Shown: positions 62,137-64,000 of the stretch, piece after piece
Position numbering within the stretch: position 1 is the first letter of the stretch
Layout of the letters: each line of letters begins with the position of its first letter
Assembly (NCBI GenBank): GCA_030685235.1
Contig: MU839171.1
Location: 118,602 to 182,601, forward strand
DNA: 64,000 nucleotides
From: Copromyces sp. CBS 386.78
Lineage: Eukaryota > Ascomycota > Sordariomycetes > Sordariales > Sordariaceae
Reading direction: 5' to 3'
Made by a program: the position numbers and the translations under genes
The notes under the pieces: generated by a model
What the model saw: only the letters and a program-made list of their open reading frames with translations
Told to the model about the DNA's origin: nothing
The model's database searches: none

Positions 62137-63900
62137 GAACGCCGTATTTTCTTCTTTACTATAGTATTATTATTTTTAGTCCTAAAGGTTTACCCTTTAT
62201 TAGTCTTTCTTCTTCTTATTTTACTTATTTATCCTATTTTCGACCCGCTCTTTTGGCCTACTTCCTAATTTTTATTATTTTATTTCCTTTTCCCCGTTTC
62301 CTTATTTCTTATTACTATTTAATCCCTTTCGTCCTAGCTTTTAACTTTATTTTCTATCCGCCTTTTTATTTTATCCTTTACCCTTTATTATCCTATCTTC
62401 CTATCTTTATTTCTTTACGTGCCCTTTTAGTTACTTAATTTTACTTTTAGCCCTACTTCGAATTCTTTTAATCGTACCCTCTTAGTTCTTTTATAAGAAT
62501 TTATCTTCTTTCCTTTTTTTCTTCCCTTCTTTTCTTCTTTTTTTTACGTACATTATTAATTAGTATATTATTATTAACGATATAGCCACCCTTTTTACTA
62601 TTTACTAATAGTTTTTCTATATTTATTAATTCGTTACCCTTTATATTAATATTAGGTAAATTCTCCCCTTTATTTATTTTATTAATTTTATTTTTACTTT
62701 TTATTTAATAATATTTATAAAGCCCTTTACACTTAATTTATTTAGGATATTATAAATACTATAGTAGTCTTACCCTTTAATACCCTTATTATTATTATAA
62801 TAAAAGTAATAGTTAAATATATTTATATTCCGATTTATAAATCCCCTTTCTTCTTTTTCATTTTTTTAATTTTTAATCCTAATTTTTTTTCTTCTTTTAT
62901 TTTCTTAATTAATTACCCTATATTATATTCGAATTATTATTAGACTAGCGTTAATAGGCGTTTTTACGACTTCCCTCCCGTATTTTATAATTTAGTTTAT
63001 ACCTTTTAAGAATTAGCGTATATTATTATTAAATTCGGGGCGGCTATTCCCGCCAGTATTATAATTGCCGAAGTCTTTCGCCGATACGCCGCCAAATTTC
63101 GTACTAGTATTTACGCCCTTTATAAACGGTTTTACGTTTTCTTTTACGAATTTAGCGAATTAATTAATTATAAGGTAATTTAGTACGTTCGGTATAGGTT
63201 CTATAATATTGGCCTTAATTAAGTAGCCCTTTAGGCGGTAAACGCTTTTAATTTTAATTTCCCCAGCGCTACCCTTACTACTAACCCCGCCCCTACTATT
63301 AATATATTTAAATTCCTTATAGTTACCGCGCTTACGCTTACTTTTAACGATATCTTCTAATTAATATTAATTATTTATATAAACGTCCGACGTTTATTAC
63401 CCCCGATTACTTCCTTTTAATTATATATTAGTAACGCCTTAATTTTTATCGGTACCCCTACGGCTAGAGATTACGACGCTATTACTATTAAACTGATAGT
63501 AGTTAATAATTATAGAGAAATTTAAATACGAAAATTATTAATAGGCGCGACGGTTATACGTAGGGGTATAACTTCTAAAATAATAAATTCAATTCCTATA
63601 TTAATATTCGTACTACTAATTTTTCTTTTTAATAGTTTAGCCTTTTTTAAAAGAGGAAGGGGAATAAATATAATTAAATAGAAAAAGGTCGAGGACGGAA
63701 TTATCGGCGTACTTTTATACCTTTTAATTTATTATTTTCTTTAATTTCTTTTTATTACTATAACTTTTAAAATAGCGGGCTCCGGTACGCTATTATCTTT
63801 TTCGGCTCGCCAGCTCTAACCTTCTCTAATATATTCCCTTAATTCCTTAACTCTTTTCATTTCCCCTATAACCCTAATATCTTACAACTCTATAACTTAT
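62137..63900. other. RIP-altered DNA of unknown origin, right of element D
   Basis: AT-rich remnant, pyrimidine-rich on the + strand at 62,150-62,560. From about 62,950 to 63,520 the + strand gives a fairly coherent translation with few stops (for example FGAAIPASIIIAEVFRRYAAKFR and YALYKRFYVFFYEFSEL). I do not recognise it as reverse transcriptase, integrase or a known transposase. RIP fades near 63,800-63,900. Confidence 0.45.
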
Positions 63901-64000
63901 ATTATGAGAAAGTCTTTTCGCACTGCCCTCAATGTCTTCATACACTGCTCCTCCACTTTAATTTTTTTTTTGGACCAATAATCTCACACGCATCCATTAG
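63901..64000. other. return to normal-composition DNA
   Basis: The last ~100 bp contain TG and CA at normal frequency and a T10 run. They are probably the next euchromatic flank. No gene is visible. Confidence 0.5.

Noticed and set aside
62253..62438. 61-codon + strand ORF rich in Phe/Leu/Tyr, membrane-like
   Set aside because: The hydrophobic look comes from a pyrimidine-rich RIP-altered tract, with no start context or family match.
26580..63900. Centromere or telomere
   Set aside because: AT-rich RIP DNA of this kind occurs at centromeres and at dispersed heterochromatin alike. There is no telomere repeat array, and one 37-kb block bounded by normal DNA cannot decide for a centromere.

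Overview
The window looks like a chromosome segment from a filamentous ascomycete, most likely Neurospora or a close Sordariales relative. Evidence: short (55-70 bp) introns with GTAAGT-like donors and CTAAC/CTGAC branch sites, protein sequences of fungal type, and a sharp change at about 26.5 kb into AT-rich DNA carrying the signature of repeat-induced point mutation (RIP). In that DNA, TpG and CpA are strongly depleted, TpA is in excess, CpG is retained, and Trp, Gln and Arg codons have become stops. The species assignment is inference.

Left part (1-26,360, normal base composition). The window opens in the 3' end of the RNA polymerase I largest subunit gene (RPA190/RPA1, + strand, ends at 359). 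A gene-poor stretch of about 9.3 kb follows. Next are a C2H2 zinc-finger transcription factor (- strand, 9,672-10,992), an 8.4 kb intergenic/leader region, the TFIIH helicase RAD3/XPD (+ strand, five exons, 19,381-22,031), a Cys-rich and acidic protein of unknown function (- strand, 22,453-23,397) and a multi-AT-hook nuclear protein (- strand, 23,688-26,123).

Right part (26,361-about 63,900) holds no intact gene. It is a stack of RIP-degraded Ty3/gypsy LTR retrotransposons. Element E (+ strand gag and protease remnant) occupies 26,361-30,027. Element A (LTRs 30,028-30,276 and 45,463-45,711) is split by element B (34,375-41,702, target duplication TTAAT). Element D (46,187-62,131, target duplication CCCCC) is split inside its reverse transcriptase by element C (49,445-57,249, target duplication CAACC). 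A-D all read on the - strand. Two stretches of unrecognised RIP-altered DNA (45,712-46,186 and 62,137-about 63,900) flank D. The last ~100 bp return to normal composition.

The genes are unrelated housekeeping or nuclear genes, not a pathway. The most interesting signal is in the repeats: in all four LTR pairs the two copies show opposite RIP polarity. The outer edge of each LTR is well preserved and the inner edge heavily mutated. This records how RIP fades at the ends of a duplicated sequence.
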